A stretch of 64,000 nt of DNA. Origin: Blautia coccoides. Lineage in GTDB: Bacteria > Bacillota > Clostridia > Lachnospirales > Lachnospiraceae. Position 1 is the stretch's first letter, and every line of letters starts with the position of its first letter. The notes under the pieces were generated by a model. The model saw only the letters and a program-made list of their open reading frames with translations, did not search any database and was not told the origin of the DNA. The position numbers and the translations under genes were made by a program. This document shows, piece by piece, positions 43,973 through 51,957 of this stretch. Where the stretch lies: positions 5,368,501 to 5,432,500 of the forward strand of contig NZ_CP136422.1 of the NCBI RefSeq assembly GCF_034355335.1, in the 5' to 3' direction.

Positions 43973-45589
43973 ATGGCTTCCAGTGCAAAAGACATCCAGC
44001 TGCGAGAGCTGAAGGATACCATAACACAACTGAAAACAATGATCTCTGAGCAGACGGAATTGATCAGATCTCTCCGTCTTGTTATTGATGAAAAAACCAG
44101 CCATGAAAAAGCCCTTCAGGAACAGGTGGACTATCTTACCAAAAAGCTTTTCGGTTCTTCCAGCGAAAGAAGGACCGATGACATTCCGGGACAACAGCAC
44201 CTTTTTGATGAAGCGGAAGTGGAACAAGATCTTTCCCTGTTGGAAGAAGAGACTGTGATCCGGGAGCATACCCGCAAGAAGAAATCAACCCATGAGGATC
44301 TTTTTAAAGGCCTGAAGGTTGAAAAAGTAGTCATTCCTCTTCCGGAAGAAGATCAGGTCTGCCCGGTCTGTGGTACGCAGATGGTTCTGATCGGTGAAGA
44401 GTATGTCCGCCGTGAGCTGGAATTCATTCCGGCAACATGTAAAGTGATCGAATACTACAGCCAGAGTTATGGATGTCCGTGCTGTAAGGAAGGATTGGGA
44501 GACACAGAAAAACCTGTGATCGTAAAGTCTCAGGTTCCGCAGGCCCTGGTAGGAAAAGGCCCAGCGACCGCATCCACCGTTGCATGGACGATGTATCAGA
44601 AATACGCCAATGGACTTCCCCTTTACCGTCAGGAGAAAGACTGGAGACAGTATGGTGCCCAGTTCAGCAGGACGACACTGGCCAACTGGATTATCTATTG
44701 CTCCAGGAATTACTTTCAGCCAATGTATGATTACTTCCACAGGGAACTGCTGAAGCGCAGTTTTGCAATGGCAGATGAGACTAGAGTCCAGGTATTGAAG
44801 GAAGAAGATCGCCGGGCACAGACGCAATCCTTCATGTGGCTGTTCCGCAGCGGCGAAGATGGTCTTTCCGCCATTATCTTATATGGCTATTCTCCAACCA
44901 GGAGTGGCAGCTATGCAAAGGAGTTTCTGGAAGGCTATCACGGATATCTGGAAACGGATGGTTACCAGGGCTACAACAGCCTGCCGGATATCAAACGATG
45001 TTCCTGTTGGGCACACATCCGCCGGTACTTTATCGACGCCGTTCCCAAAGGGAAACAGTATGATTACAGCCAGCCAGCAGTACAGGGAGTCCAGTACTGT
45101 AACCGCCTGTTTGCCATAGAAGATTCCATTAACAAAAAATATCCCGGTGATTATGAAAAACGTAAGCAGCTGCGTCTCGAGAAGGAAAAACCTGTTCTGG
45201 AGGCTTTCTGGTCGTGGATTGAGCAGCAAAAGCCAGTCCGAAATACCCGCATGGATAAAGCGGTGAATTATGTCCTTAACCGGCGGGAAACAGCGGAGAC
45301 CTATCTGGAGGATGGTCGCTGTAGTTTCACAAACAATCTCAGCGAGAACGCGATCCGTCCGTTTGCAGTTGGCCGTAAAAACTGGCTGTTCAGTGATTCT
45401 GTAGAAGGAGCCAATGCCAGTGCTGTAGTCTATACAATGGTTGAAATGGCAAAGGCACACGCCCTGAACATTTACGAATATCTGAAATTTCTACTGGATC
45501 ATCGTCCAACGAAGGAGATGACTGATGCTCAGCTCGCAGAGCTTGCACCCTGGAGTGAAAAACTCCAATCTATCAAAAATCGCATGTGA
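43973..45589 (+). CDS. tnpC: IS66 transposase TnpC
   Basis: 538 residues: coiled-coil N-terminus (KDTITQLKTMISEQTELI), zinc-binding CPVCGTQM and CPCCKEGLG, DDE domain with MADETRVQVL and LETDGYQGY (Asp residues) and NNLSENAIRPFAVGRKNWLF (Glu). GGAG precedes the ATG. Looks intact. Confidence 0.95.
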   Translation: MASSAKDIQLRELKDTITQLKTMISEQTELIRSLRLVIDEKTSHEKALQEQVDYLTKKLFGSSSERRTDDIPGQQHLFDEAEVEQDLSLLEEETVIREHTRKKKSTHEDLFKGLKVEKVVIPLPEEDQVCPVCGTQMVLIGEEYVRRELEFIPATCKVIEYYSQSYGCPCCKEGLGDTEKPVIVKSQVPQALVGKGPATASTVAWTMYQKYANGLPLYRQEKDWRQYGAQFSRTTLANWIIYCSRNYFQPMYDYFHRELLKRSFAMADETRVQVLKEEDRRAQTQSFMWLFRSGEDGLSAIILYGYSPTRSGSYAKEFLEGYHGYLETDGYQGYNSLPDIKRCSCWAHIRRYFIDAVPKGKQYDYSQPAVQGVQYCNRLFAIEDSINKKYPGDYEKRKQLRLEKEKPVLEAFWSWIEQQKPVRNTRMDKAVNYVLNRRETAETYLEDGRCSFTNNLSENAIRPFAVGRKNWLFSDSVEGANASAVVYTMVEMAKAHALNIYEYLKFLLDHRPTKEMTDAQLAELAPWSEKLQSIKNRM

Positions 45590-45664
45590 ATTATAGTGAA
45601 TTACTCCAACTCGCAAAGGGCTGGGGTAATTTTATATCTGACCGCATTATTATTTGGCGGTTAC

Positions 45665-46638
45665 AATCGTTCTGCTATCTCCACTGGCGAAAACCCTAAT
45701 TCAATCAAATGTGCCACATGGCTATGTCTTATATCATGAATACGAATACGCTTAACACCTGCCCCTTTTACACCTCTATTCATTTCACTGTGTAGATAGC
45801 TTTTGGATATTTCAAAAAGTCTGGTATCATCATCACATTTGTATAGCATACCAAAGTAATCTTCCAATTCATCACAAAGAAACTGTGGTAAATCTATTAC
45901 CCTATTACTCTTATCCGTCTTGGGAGTTGTCACATAATCTTGTTTCTCCAAACGCTGATATGATTTACTTACGGTAAGTTTCATGCCTGTAAGGTCAACA
46001 TCTTTCCTCTGCAACGCAAGCAATTCTCCCTCTCGTATACCAGTCCAATAGAGAACTTCAAAGGCATAAAATGAAATAGGCTTTTTTTTCATAATTTCCG
46101 AAAACTTCAAGTATTCTTCTTTTGTCCAAAACAGCATTTCCTTTGCCTTGGCCTTCCCCATTTTCCCTGCTTGCTTTGATGGATTGCTCGGCAGGTTGTA
46201 AAACCTACACGCATGATTAAAAATTGCGCTAAGCTGATTCTGAATAGTTCTAAGATAAGTCTGTGCATATGGCTTGTCATTCTTATCTCTCATTTTCAGC
46301 AGTTCATTCTGCCATTGGATAATATCTGTTGCGTCTATGTCCGCAAGCGTTCTGTTCTCAAAATATGGAATAATTTTGCTTGCAATAATATGTTTCTTGG
46401 TAAGGAAAGTGTTATATTTTAACCTTGGTTTCATATCTTCAAGATATTGTTCCACAAACATGGAAAATCCCATATTAATATCTCTTGTCTTTTTCATTAG
46501 GAATTCCCGCTCATAGGCAAGGGCTTCTCTCTTGGTTTTAAATCCACGCTTCGTATGAATCTGATTCTTTCCTTGCCAGTCGGTATAGCGGATATAGGAT
46601 CTCCATGTTTTTCTGTCGTTATCTTTTATTGCTGACAT
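45665..46638 (-). pseudogene. Tyrosine integrase of element D, N-terminal part (disrupted by IS66)
   Basis: About 320 residues of an integrase related to the one at 33005 (same WRSYIRYTDWQGKNQIHTKRGFKTK-type arm domain, split here for length). The catalytic Arg (TGIREGELLAL) and HDIRHSHVAHL are present, but the frame ends at EIAERL with a stop in IS66, losing the final His and the Tyr nucleophile. Rejoined with 42828-42972 it gives about 372 residues. The start at 46638 has GGGGG 7 bases upstream. Element D therefore cannot excise with its own integrase. Confidence 0.88.
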
Positions 46639-46649
46639 ACTCAATCCCC

Positions 46650-47552
46650 CTATACTGAATACGGATTGCCACGAAGATATTTCAGGTAATCATCATACAA
46701 TTCTGCTTGCTCTAAAATAGTTCCACTTATGCTCTCCGTATATAGTGATGAAATCAGATATGAAGCCATATTTTTTATTTTTAAATCAGCGTCTACAATT
46801 CGATTAAGGATATTTGCCACATGTACTCTTTTCAGCTTCAAAAATTGGGATTTAACAACGCTCCATGGGTACTCTGTCTGTTTAATAACAACCTTATCTC
46901 TTGGTATTGTTACCATGTCACATATTGTTTCATATATTTCCGTTACCATTGATACTTCGTATTCATCTTGTCTTTTTGCCATTTCATACAAAATATTCAA
47001 CTCTATATTTTCAGCAATAATTCTTTTATAATTTTCAATATCCGTTACTCCATCTATCCCGCTATTTGTTTCCTGATTGATAGATAGATTGATTGACTTA
47101 TCTTCTGTTAGATTTGATTCAGTTAGATTAGATTGGATTAGATTAGGTTGTGCAGTCCTTGGACTGTCCACGTGCTGACATTTCTTTTTCCCACCTTTTG
47201 TATCTGAACGCTCCTTTGCTTCTATCAGCTTAACATCAGGTCTTAGCTGTAAAAGAAGTGGTTTATATCTGCTATCTTTTTTTCTGTCTGCCCTTAAATA
47301 ATTCATTTCTAACCAGTCCTCAATATATGCCACCAAATCCTCGTTAAGCATATAGACAAACTGCTTACTCACCAATACCCTCAAATCATCTTCATTTGCC
47401 TTTGTTAAAGCTAGTACTGAATAGGCCTCTACAATTCCATCATCATCAGCATTCACAACCAAATGAAAATAAAGATTTTGAGAAGTAGCAGGCATTTTTA
47501 AAAACCTTGCACTTTCCACGATTTTTCGTGATACCATTCTTCTGTCTCCCAT
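46650..47552 (-). CDS. Replication initiator/replisome organizer-like protein (DUF6017)
   Basis: 300 residues. The N-terminal MVSRKIVESARFLKMPATSQ and YFHLVVNADDDGIVEAY resemble DnaD-like/RepA_N-like winged helices of Firmicutes elements; the linker is Ser/Asn-rich; the C-terminal YKRIIAENIELNILYEMA to ASYLISSLYTESI matches DUF6017. Probably starts autonomous replication of the excised element. AAAGGAG lies 4 bases before the ATG, and the integrase start is 12 bp downstream. A divergent short RNA candidate overlaps its leader. Confidence 0.75.
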   Translation of the reverse strand: MGDRRMVSRKIVESARFLKMPATSQNLYFHLVVNADDDGIVEAYSVLALTKANEDDLRVLVSKQFVYMLNEDLVAYIEDWLEMNYLRADRKKDSRYKPLLLQLRPDVKLIEAKERSDTKGGKKKCQHVDSPRTAQPNLIQSNLTESNLTEDKSINLSINQETNSGIDGVTDIENYKRIIAENIELNILYEMAKRQDEYEVSMVTEIYETICDMVTIPRDKVVIKQTEYPWSVVKSQFLKLKRVHVANILNRIVDADLKIKNMASYLISSLYTESISGTILEQAELYDDYLKYLRGNPYSV

Positions 47553-47570
47553 GATGCTCCTTTCGTTTTA

Positions 47571-47599
47571 TTGCACTAAACAAAATTTTATGGTATATT
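47571..47599 (+). promoter_or_regulatory. Promoter of a candidate antisense RNA
   Basis: TTGCAC (47571-47576), 17-bp spacer, TATATT (47594-47599), on the strand opposite to the replication initiator gene. Confidence 0.5.
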
Positions 47600-47605
47600 G
47601 CAAGT

Positions 47606-47666
47606 GGAATATTTGCGCAAGCAATATACCTTTTTCTTAGCCCCTGTGCCCGCAGGGGCTTTTTGT
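47606..47666 (+). ncRNA. Candidate antisense (ctRNA-like) RNA over the rep leader
   Basis: About 60 nt from the predicted start to a strong terminator AGCCCCTG / CAGGGGCT (47639-47646 with 47653-47660) followed by TTTTT. It lies antisense to the leader of the replication initiator mRNA, the position of counter-transcribed RNAs that limit plasmid copy number. On the minus strand the hairpin has no T-run, so it is oriented for this RNA. Confidence 0.5.
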
Positions 47667-47690
47667 TGGTTTTGTTTTCTTTTCTCATGC

Positions 47691-47885
47691 TTATCTTCTC
47701 ATACACACTTCTTCATAATAGATTCGGTTAATCTTTCCGCTCATAACCAGTAGCTTCGGATTCTCCTTTTTCATTTGTTCCGATAACTGCTTAATGATGG
47801 CGTACCCTTTGCTTCGGCTCACACCCCAATCTTGGCAAACTTCCTCAACATCTACATATGCGGTTTTTCTTTTTTCTTTTAACAT
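47691..47885 (-). CDS. Helix-turn-helix protein (excisionase-like)
   Basis: 64 residues: TAYVDVEEVCQDWGVSRSKGYAIIKQLSEQM, a MerR/Xis-like HTH with the same length and layout as the Xis of element C. AAGGGGAAA precedes the ATG. First gene of the divergent rep-int operon. Confidence 0.7.
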   Translation of the reverse strand: MLKEKRKTAYVDVEEVCQDWGVSRSKGYAIIKQLSEQMKKENPKLLVMSGKINRIYYEEVCMRR

Positions 47886-47964
47886 GATGTTTCCCCTTTC
47901 AATGCTTATTATTATTTATTATAGATATTAGTATATCAATATTTATCCATTTGTCAATACCAGT

Positions 47965-47984
47965 ATTCTAATATTTATTAGAAT
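47965..47984. promoter_or_regulatory. ATTCTAA-N6-TTAGAAT operator
   Basis: Perfect 7-bp arms between the HTH/rep operon and the divergent XRE gene. A half site AATATTAG lies just before the XRE ribosome site. Likely target of that repressor. Confidence 0.6.
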
Positions 47985-48044
47985 TTCGTTTTATTCTTCA
48001 TGATTTTGTGCTATAATAAACCAAAATATTAGGGAGGTATAGAA

Positions 48045-48665
48045 ATGGATATTGCTGTTTTGGGACAACGAATAAAAAGCCTACGATTTACTTTAGGAAA
48101 ATCACAAAAAGAATTTGCTGAATTTTTAGGTATACCCCAGCCCTCTATGTCCGCATATGAAAACGGTAAAAATTCCCCTACTATAGATGTAGTCATGGAT
48201 ATTGCTGATAAGTGTAATGTTTCTCTTGATTGGTTGTGTGGAAGAGACGAAAAGAAGCAAATAGGAAGCCTTTCAGATATTGCAGACTTCTTTTTCCAAT
48301 TTCTTTGTGAAACTAATGAAATTGGTTGTAAAATAGAAGTTCATGACCATATTGAAAATGGATTAGATATAGAAGAAGCCGACGAAACAGACGATAGATT
48401 TAGATGGTGGACACAATTAAAATTTTATGGAAATGATAGACGATATTCATTAAATGCGGATATATGTAACATTATTAGAAGAGTCAACGAAGCGGATCAA
48501 GATATAAAATCCTATAGTCATTCACCTGAATCATATGAGCGTGAGAAAAACTTTACTATCAATTACTACTCTCTACCAGTTACAAAAAAGAAAATTCCTG
48601 AAATGTCTCGCAAAGAACGAATTAAAAAACACATTGAATATTTAAAAGAACATAATGAATTATAG
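48045..48665 (+). CDS. XRE-family repressor of element D
   Basis: 206 residues. HTH_3 domain in residues 5-60 (GKSQKEFAEFLGIPQPSMSAYENG), then an unrecognised alpha/beta domain of 140 residues. AGGGAGG lies 9 bases before the ATG. Divergent from the xis-rep-int operon, matching the organisation in element C. Confidence 0.83.
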   Translation: MDIAVLGQRIKSLRFTLGKSQKEFAEFLGIPQPSMSAYENGKNSPTIDVVMDIADKCNVSLDWLCGRDEKKQIGSLSDIADFFFQFLCETNEIGCKIEVHDHIENGLDIEEADETDDRFRWWTQLKFYGNDRRYSLNADICNIIRRVNEADQDIKSYSHSPESYEREKNFTINYYSLPVTKKKIPEMSRKERIKKHIEYLKEHNEL

Positions 48666-48666
48666 T

Positions 48667-48700
48667 AAAAAGCCACAGACACTTTTAGTCTGCGGCTTTT
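48667..48700 (+). terminator. Terminator after the element D repressor
   Basis: AAAGCCaCAGAC pairs with GTCTGcGGCTTTT (to 48700), directly after the stop. Confidence 0.7.
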
Positions 48701-48711
48701 CTTATAATTAT

Positions 48712-48754
48712 TGGCTCTGCTTTGGCTCTAAAATTTGCAACCATTTTTTAACCA
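48712..48754. repeat. Right-end arm repeats of element D
   Basis: Two pairs, each 11 bp apart: TGGCTCT at 48712 and 48723 (AGAGCCA on the other strand) and CAACCA (48738) with TAACCA (48749). The second pair copies the left arm of element D at 36629/36640. Confidence 0.6.
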
Positions 48755-48802
48755 CACTTTTCTAAAACCCAGTGTTTATGGCGGGTTTGCAGGCTTTTAA
48801 AC

Positions 48803-48814
48803 CTACTCAAACTC
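48803..48814. other. att core E (CTACTCAAACTC)
   Basis: Fifth core, right boundary of element D and left boundary of the Qat-bearing element. The arm pair ACTCCA at 48919 and 48930 lies 116 bp from the core start. No further core was found to the right. Confidence 0.75.
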
Positions 48815-48937
48815 CTCGGCGGATGACATTATATGATGCCTATGACGCCTGTATAGAAAGTTTTAATTCGAACTTATGTTTGTTTTTCGTAGTTTCCGTA
48901 CCGCTAAAGGAAAAATAAACTCCAAAAAAACTCCAAA

Positions 48938-49117
48938 TCAACTTGGGCGATCTTTTGCTTCCTCCTGCGCATAAAGAAGATCCAATGCCTGACAAATGAC
49001 TCCACTCATCGTCTGATAATGTCTTTCGGCATATGAAACTAACCGTTCTTTTTCTTCTGCTGACATACGAATTCTCAAACTTGAATCCTTGCCATCCAGT
49101 GATGGTTTCCTTGGCAT
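48938..49117 (-). CDS. Ribbon-helix-helix protein
   Basis: 59 residues: SSLRIRMSAEEKERLVSYAERHYQTMSGVICQALDLL, an RHH of CopG/MobC-like type. AGGAGG lies 8 bases before the ATG at 49117. Lies at the left end of element E after the Qat operon, reading in the same direction. Confidence 0.65.
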   Translation of the reverse strand: MPRKPSLDGKDSSLRIRMSAEEKERLVSYAERHYQTMSGVICQALDLLYAQEEAKDRPS

Positions 49118-49180
49118 CTTCATCTCCTCCTAACATCTCATAGTTTAACATGAATTGATACATGTGTCAACATTATTCTT

Positions 49181-49900
49181 TTATTTAGTCAGCAACAGAT
49201 TTTTAAAATTATTAAAAACAACTCGTATCAATTCTGGTTCATCAAGCGATTTTGCTATAAGTTCATACTCTTCCAGTAATAATGATGGTGAAAACTTTTT
49301 TCCATTTACTTTTGAATATGGTCCATCACTTTCTATCAACAATCTATCTTTCGGAATTGCATTCACAACATCCATATTTTTTACCATACTTGCATTTACC
49401 GAAAAATAACATCCTAAGTGAATAAAATCTTTTTGAAGTTCAACATTTCCAGTATACCAATGTAATATACATCTTCTCGGACAATATTTGCTCAAGATTT
49501 TTAAAGCAATTTCTTCTGCACCCCTTATATGGATTGACATTACTTTATTCTTTTCAGAACAAGCCTCAACAATTTTTTCAAACCACTTTATCTGCTGATT
49601 TTTTTCTATCCCTGTTCTTTTTGTAAAATCCAATCCAATCTCACCAACATATTCTGTTTGTGGCAGCATCTTCATGAAGTCTCTTAAATCCTTCTCTTTT
49701 AAATCTGTATTGAGTGGATGAAACCCCAATGCGAATCTGATATATTTATTATCACCGAATATATTCTTACAGCTTAAAAATACACCTGGTGAATTTGTCA
49801 TGCATAATGTATACTGTTTTTCCCCGACAATTATTTTATAAATCTCATTATAATTCTTATACATATCCAAATGGAAATGAGTATCAATCAGTCCTTGCAC
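49181..49900 (-). CDS. qatD: QatD, TatD-family metal-dependent nuclease
   Basis: 239 residues. The TatD metal ligands are visible: LIDTHFHLD (HxH), YVGEIGLDF (Glu), MSIHIRG (His), LHWYTG (His) and ESDGPYSK (Asp). Fourth gene of a complete QatABCD operon, an anti-phage system. The GTG start overlaps the qatC 3' end by 17 bp and has GGAG five to six bases upstream. Confidence 0.9.
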   Translation of the reverse strand: MQGLIDTHFHLDMYKNYNEIYKIIVGEKQYTLCMTNSPGVFLSCKNIFGDNKYIRFALGFHPLNTDLKEKDLRDFMKMLPQTEYVGEIGLDFTKRTGIEKNQQIKWFEKIVEACSEKNKVMSIHIRGAEEIALKILSKYCPRRCILHWYTGNVELQKDFIHLGCYFSVNASMVKNMDVVNAIPKDRLLIESDGPYSKVNGKKFSPSLLLEEYELIAKSLDEPELIRVVFNNFKNLLLTK

Positions 49901-51269
49901 ATTTTTCTCCTATGAATCCCTTTATTTCATCATCTTCCGATAATAACTCTATCAGATCTTCCATTGTTGATTTATAAACTCGCAAAAACTTTTGAACCGA
50001 TTCTTCATCCAGTTTTCCCGAACATCTAATCATATCTTTTAAGCCCTCATCATCAATTTTTTTATATCTATATAAAGTACTAATCACGGCACGCAAATCA
50101 TTTGCCTTTTGATTGTTAGAATTATTCTTCAAAAATTCTGAGGCACTCTCAGTGTACCAGTATCGGAAATCCTTTATATCAAGCAGGGAGCTTTTACGTA
50201 TTAAACATGGATAACAATACCCACAATTTATTGGATAATCTGGATTCCGCTCTTTATCATATCTAGCCAAACAAGGGTGAGAACATGAAATAGTATCCAT
50301 ATAATGTTTTTTAAATGCTTCCGTATTTTTTACTCCATTCACGATTTCTCTCTTTGTTGAATAGGCATAAAAGTTCTGAATTGGATTTTTTATTCCAACC
50401 ATATGTAAGATATCCAAAAAACGTCCTAAAAAATATGGATGAGTAGTTCTCGTACTGCAAGTGCCTTTTCTACTATTAGTCAATGGGATATTTAATCCAA
50501 TGAATCCATTTTCTGGTATATAAACCGGCATATCATTGCCAAGAATACCAGCTATTGATAACGCTGCACACAAAAATAACAGCGATCTTCCCCGGGACGT
50601 ATCTTCATGTTTTTTCAAACGTTCCCCATCCATTGTAATAGGGGCACGCGAATTAGCAGAGAATCCAATAAAACGCACTTTCTGATTCGAATATCTCTCC
50701 TGAAACGTTAAAACAAAGTTTTCCTGTTTTTTCTTCAATTTAGGATATTCATTATGACCTACTAAGCAAGGCGATTTTCCTTCCTCCAACAATTTTATTG
50801 CTCCACAAAAGGAATCTAGACCGCCAGAGAATAAACATATACAATCACAGCCCTTTATATCAAGATGAATCCGGTTTGGATATTCACGTTTGCTATACAT
50901 TTTTTCGCACTGTCTAAAATGAATATCCCATTTATCACCTGTAAGAAATCCTAATGTTTGATTCCAGTATTCTTCTGTTCCATGCCATTTACTCATTTGT
51001 AATACTGGAATTGATACACTAAGTTCTCTTGTCCAACAATCTGGAAATAATCTTCTCGAAACTCTTTTATCTATCGCAAAGACACTAATACCTATGATAA
51101 ATAAATCTTCATAAATTTCTGGTATAGCCATGCAGTCCATTCTATACCAGGTATCTGTAATACCTGAAAAAATAGTGCTGTATTTTTTTCTCGTCAATGT
51201 AAAAACGTAAGAATCATTCCACTCTGCATTTGGGTGCATTTCGTTTTCTTTATCTATCCATACTCTCAT
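49884..51269 (-). CDS. qatC: QatC, QueC-like ATPase
   Basis: 461 residues. PP-loop CICLFSGGLDSFCGA (SGGxDS) as in QueC; a zinc-type cysteine cluster CSHPCLARY then CGYCYPCLIRKSS. The N-terminal 150 residues are Qat-specific. In the Qat system it modifies or processes QatB with ATP. GAGG lies 8 bases before the ATG, and the gap to qatB is 3 bp. Confidence 0.9.
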   Translation of the reverse strand: MRVWIDKENEMHPNAEWNDSYVFTLTRKKYSTIFSGITDTWYRMDCMAIPEIYEDLFIIGISVFAIDKRVSRRLFPDCWTRELSVSIPVLQMSKWHGTEEYWNQTLGFLTGDKWDIHFRQCEKMYSKREYPNRIHLDIKGCDCICLFSGGLDSFCGAIKLLEEGKSPCLVGHNEYPKLKKKQENFVLTFQERYSNQKVRFIGFSANSRAPITMDGERLKKHEDTSRGRSLLFLCAALSIAGILGNDMPVYIPENGFIGLNIPLTNSRKGTCSTRTTHPYFLGRFLDILHMVGIKNPIQNFYAYSTKREIVNGVKNTEAFKKHYMDTISCSHPCLARYDKERNPDYPINCGYCYPCLIRKSSLLDIKDFRYWYTESASEFLKNNSNNQKANDLRAVISTLYRYKKIDDEGLKDMIRCSGKLDEESVQKFLRVYKSTMEDLIELLSEDDEIKGFIGEKCARTD

Positions 51270-51272
51270 TTT

Positions 51273-51956
51273 CTATGCCTCTCCATAAAACAATTCAAAT
51301 ACCTGGTACGCATCTTCAAGTGACCTTTTTACTACCTCTGATGCTTGCAAGTGTCCAAAGTCCATGGTTTTTATATCTTCCAGTTTCAAGTTGTTATGTA
51401 ATTCATTAGAAATATACTTATCCATTTTTTCTAATAAACGCTCAGTTTCTTCAGGATTCCTTTTCATGCGTATCTTTTCTTCATATCGGAATGCAAAACT
51501 AAATTTTATATACTCAATTAGCATTTCTTTCAACAAAACATCTGGAGCAACATCCTTTAAATCTCCCAAATCTGTTATGTTTAGTCCTTTCAAAGCTGCT
51601 CTAATGGCTTCTGCTGACAAATAATCTTCCGTCGTGTTCCCATAATTTGTAAAATCCTGAATAAGTTCATTATATATTTCATCTGATGATTTTCCTATCA
51701 AATCATTACGATTAAACTCATGCAACGCATTATTTATTCCGCCGCGCGATACCGCCTGAGCAAATGATAGAATACTTCCTGCTGCTTTTGTAAATTGTTC
51801 TGAAGTTGCTATATCATGATGCATTGCCGATGCATATTTACTTGCTGCCTTGGCTCTAGACTCTCCATCTCCACTATTTATGTAAGAAGTCACTGCTCGT
51901 TTCGCTTGCGACCAATGCGGAGTCGTCGGTGCAATATATCCTTTTGATGTTCCCAT
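51273..51956 (-). CDS. qatB: QatB
   Basis: 227 residues. The Gly/Ser start MGTSKGYIAPTTPHW and KYASAMHHDI..FTKAAGSILSFAQ helices are typical of QatB, the likely substrate of QatC. AGGAG lies 6 bases before the ATG. Tightly packed between qatA and qatC. Confidence 0.85.
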   Translation of the reverse strand: MGTSKGYIAPTTPHWSQAKRAVTSYINSGDGESRAKAASKYASAMHHDIATSEQFTKAAGSILSFAQAVSRGGINNALHEFNRNDLIGKSSDEIYNELIQDFTNYGNTTEDYLSAEAIRAALKGLNITDLGDLKDVAPDVLLKEMLIEYIKFSFAFRYEEKIRMKRNPEETERLLEKMDKYISNELHNNLKLEDIKTMDFGHLQASEVVKRSLEDAYQVFELFYGEA

Positions 51957-51957
51957 A

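Larger units (their letters stand above)
42981..45664 (+). mobile_element. IS66-family insertion sequence
   Basis: 2,684 bp with IS66-type ends GTAAGCGCCAAATATT.CTGCGG (left) and GTAACCGCCAAATAATAATG (right, complement), flanked by a perfect 8-bp target duplication AATCGTTC (42973-42980 and 45665-45672). It carries tnpA, tnpB and tnpC and interrupts the integrase of element D. Confidence 0.93.

Noticed and set aside
43055..45460. Minus-strand frames (up to 193 codons) across IS66
   Set aside because: They are antisense to the intact IS66 genes.
18199..48940. Paired short repeats as chance AT-rich similarity
   Set aside because: The exact 11-bp spacing and near constant distance to each core in five places, plus matching pairs at both ends of elements C and D, make chance unlikely.
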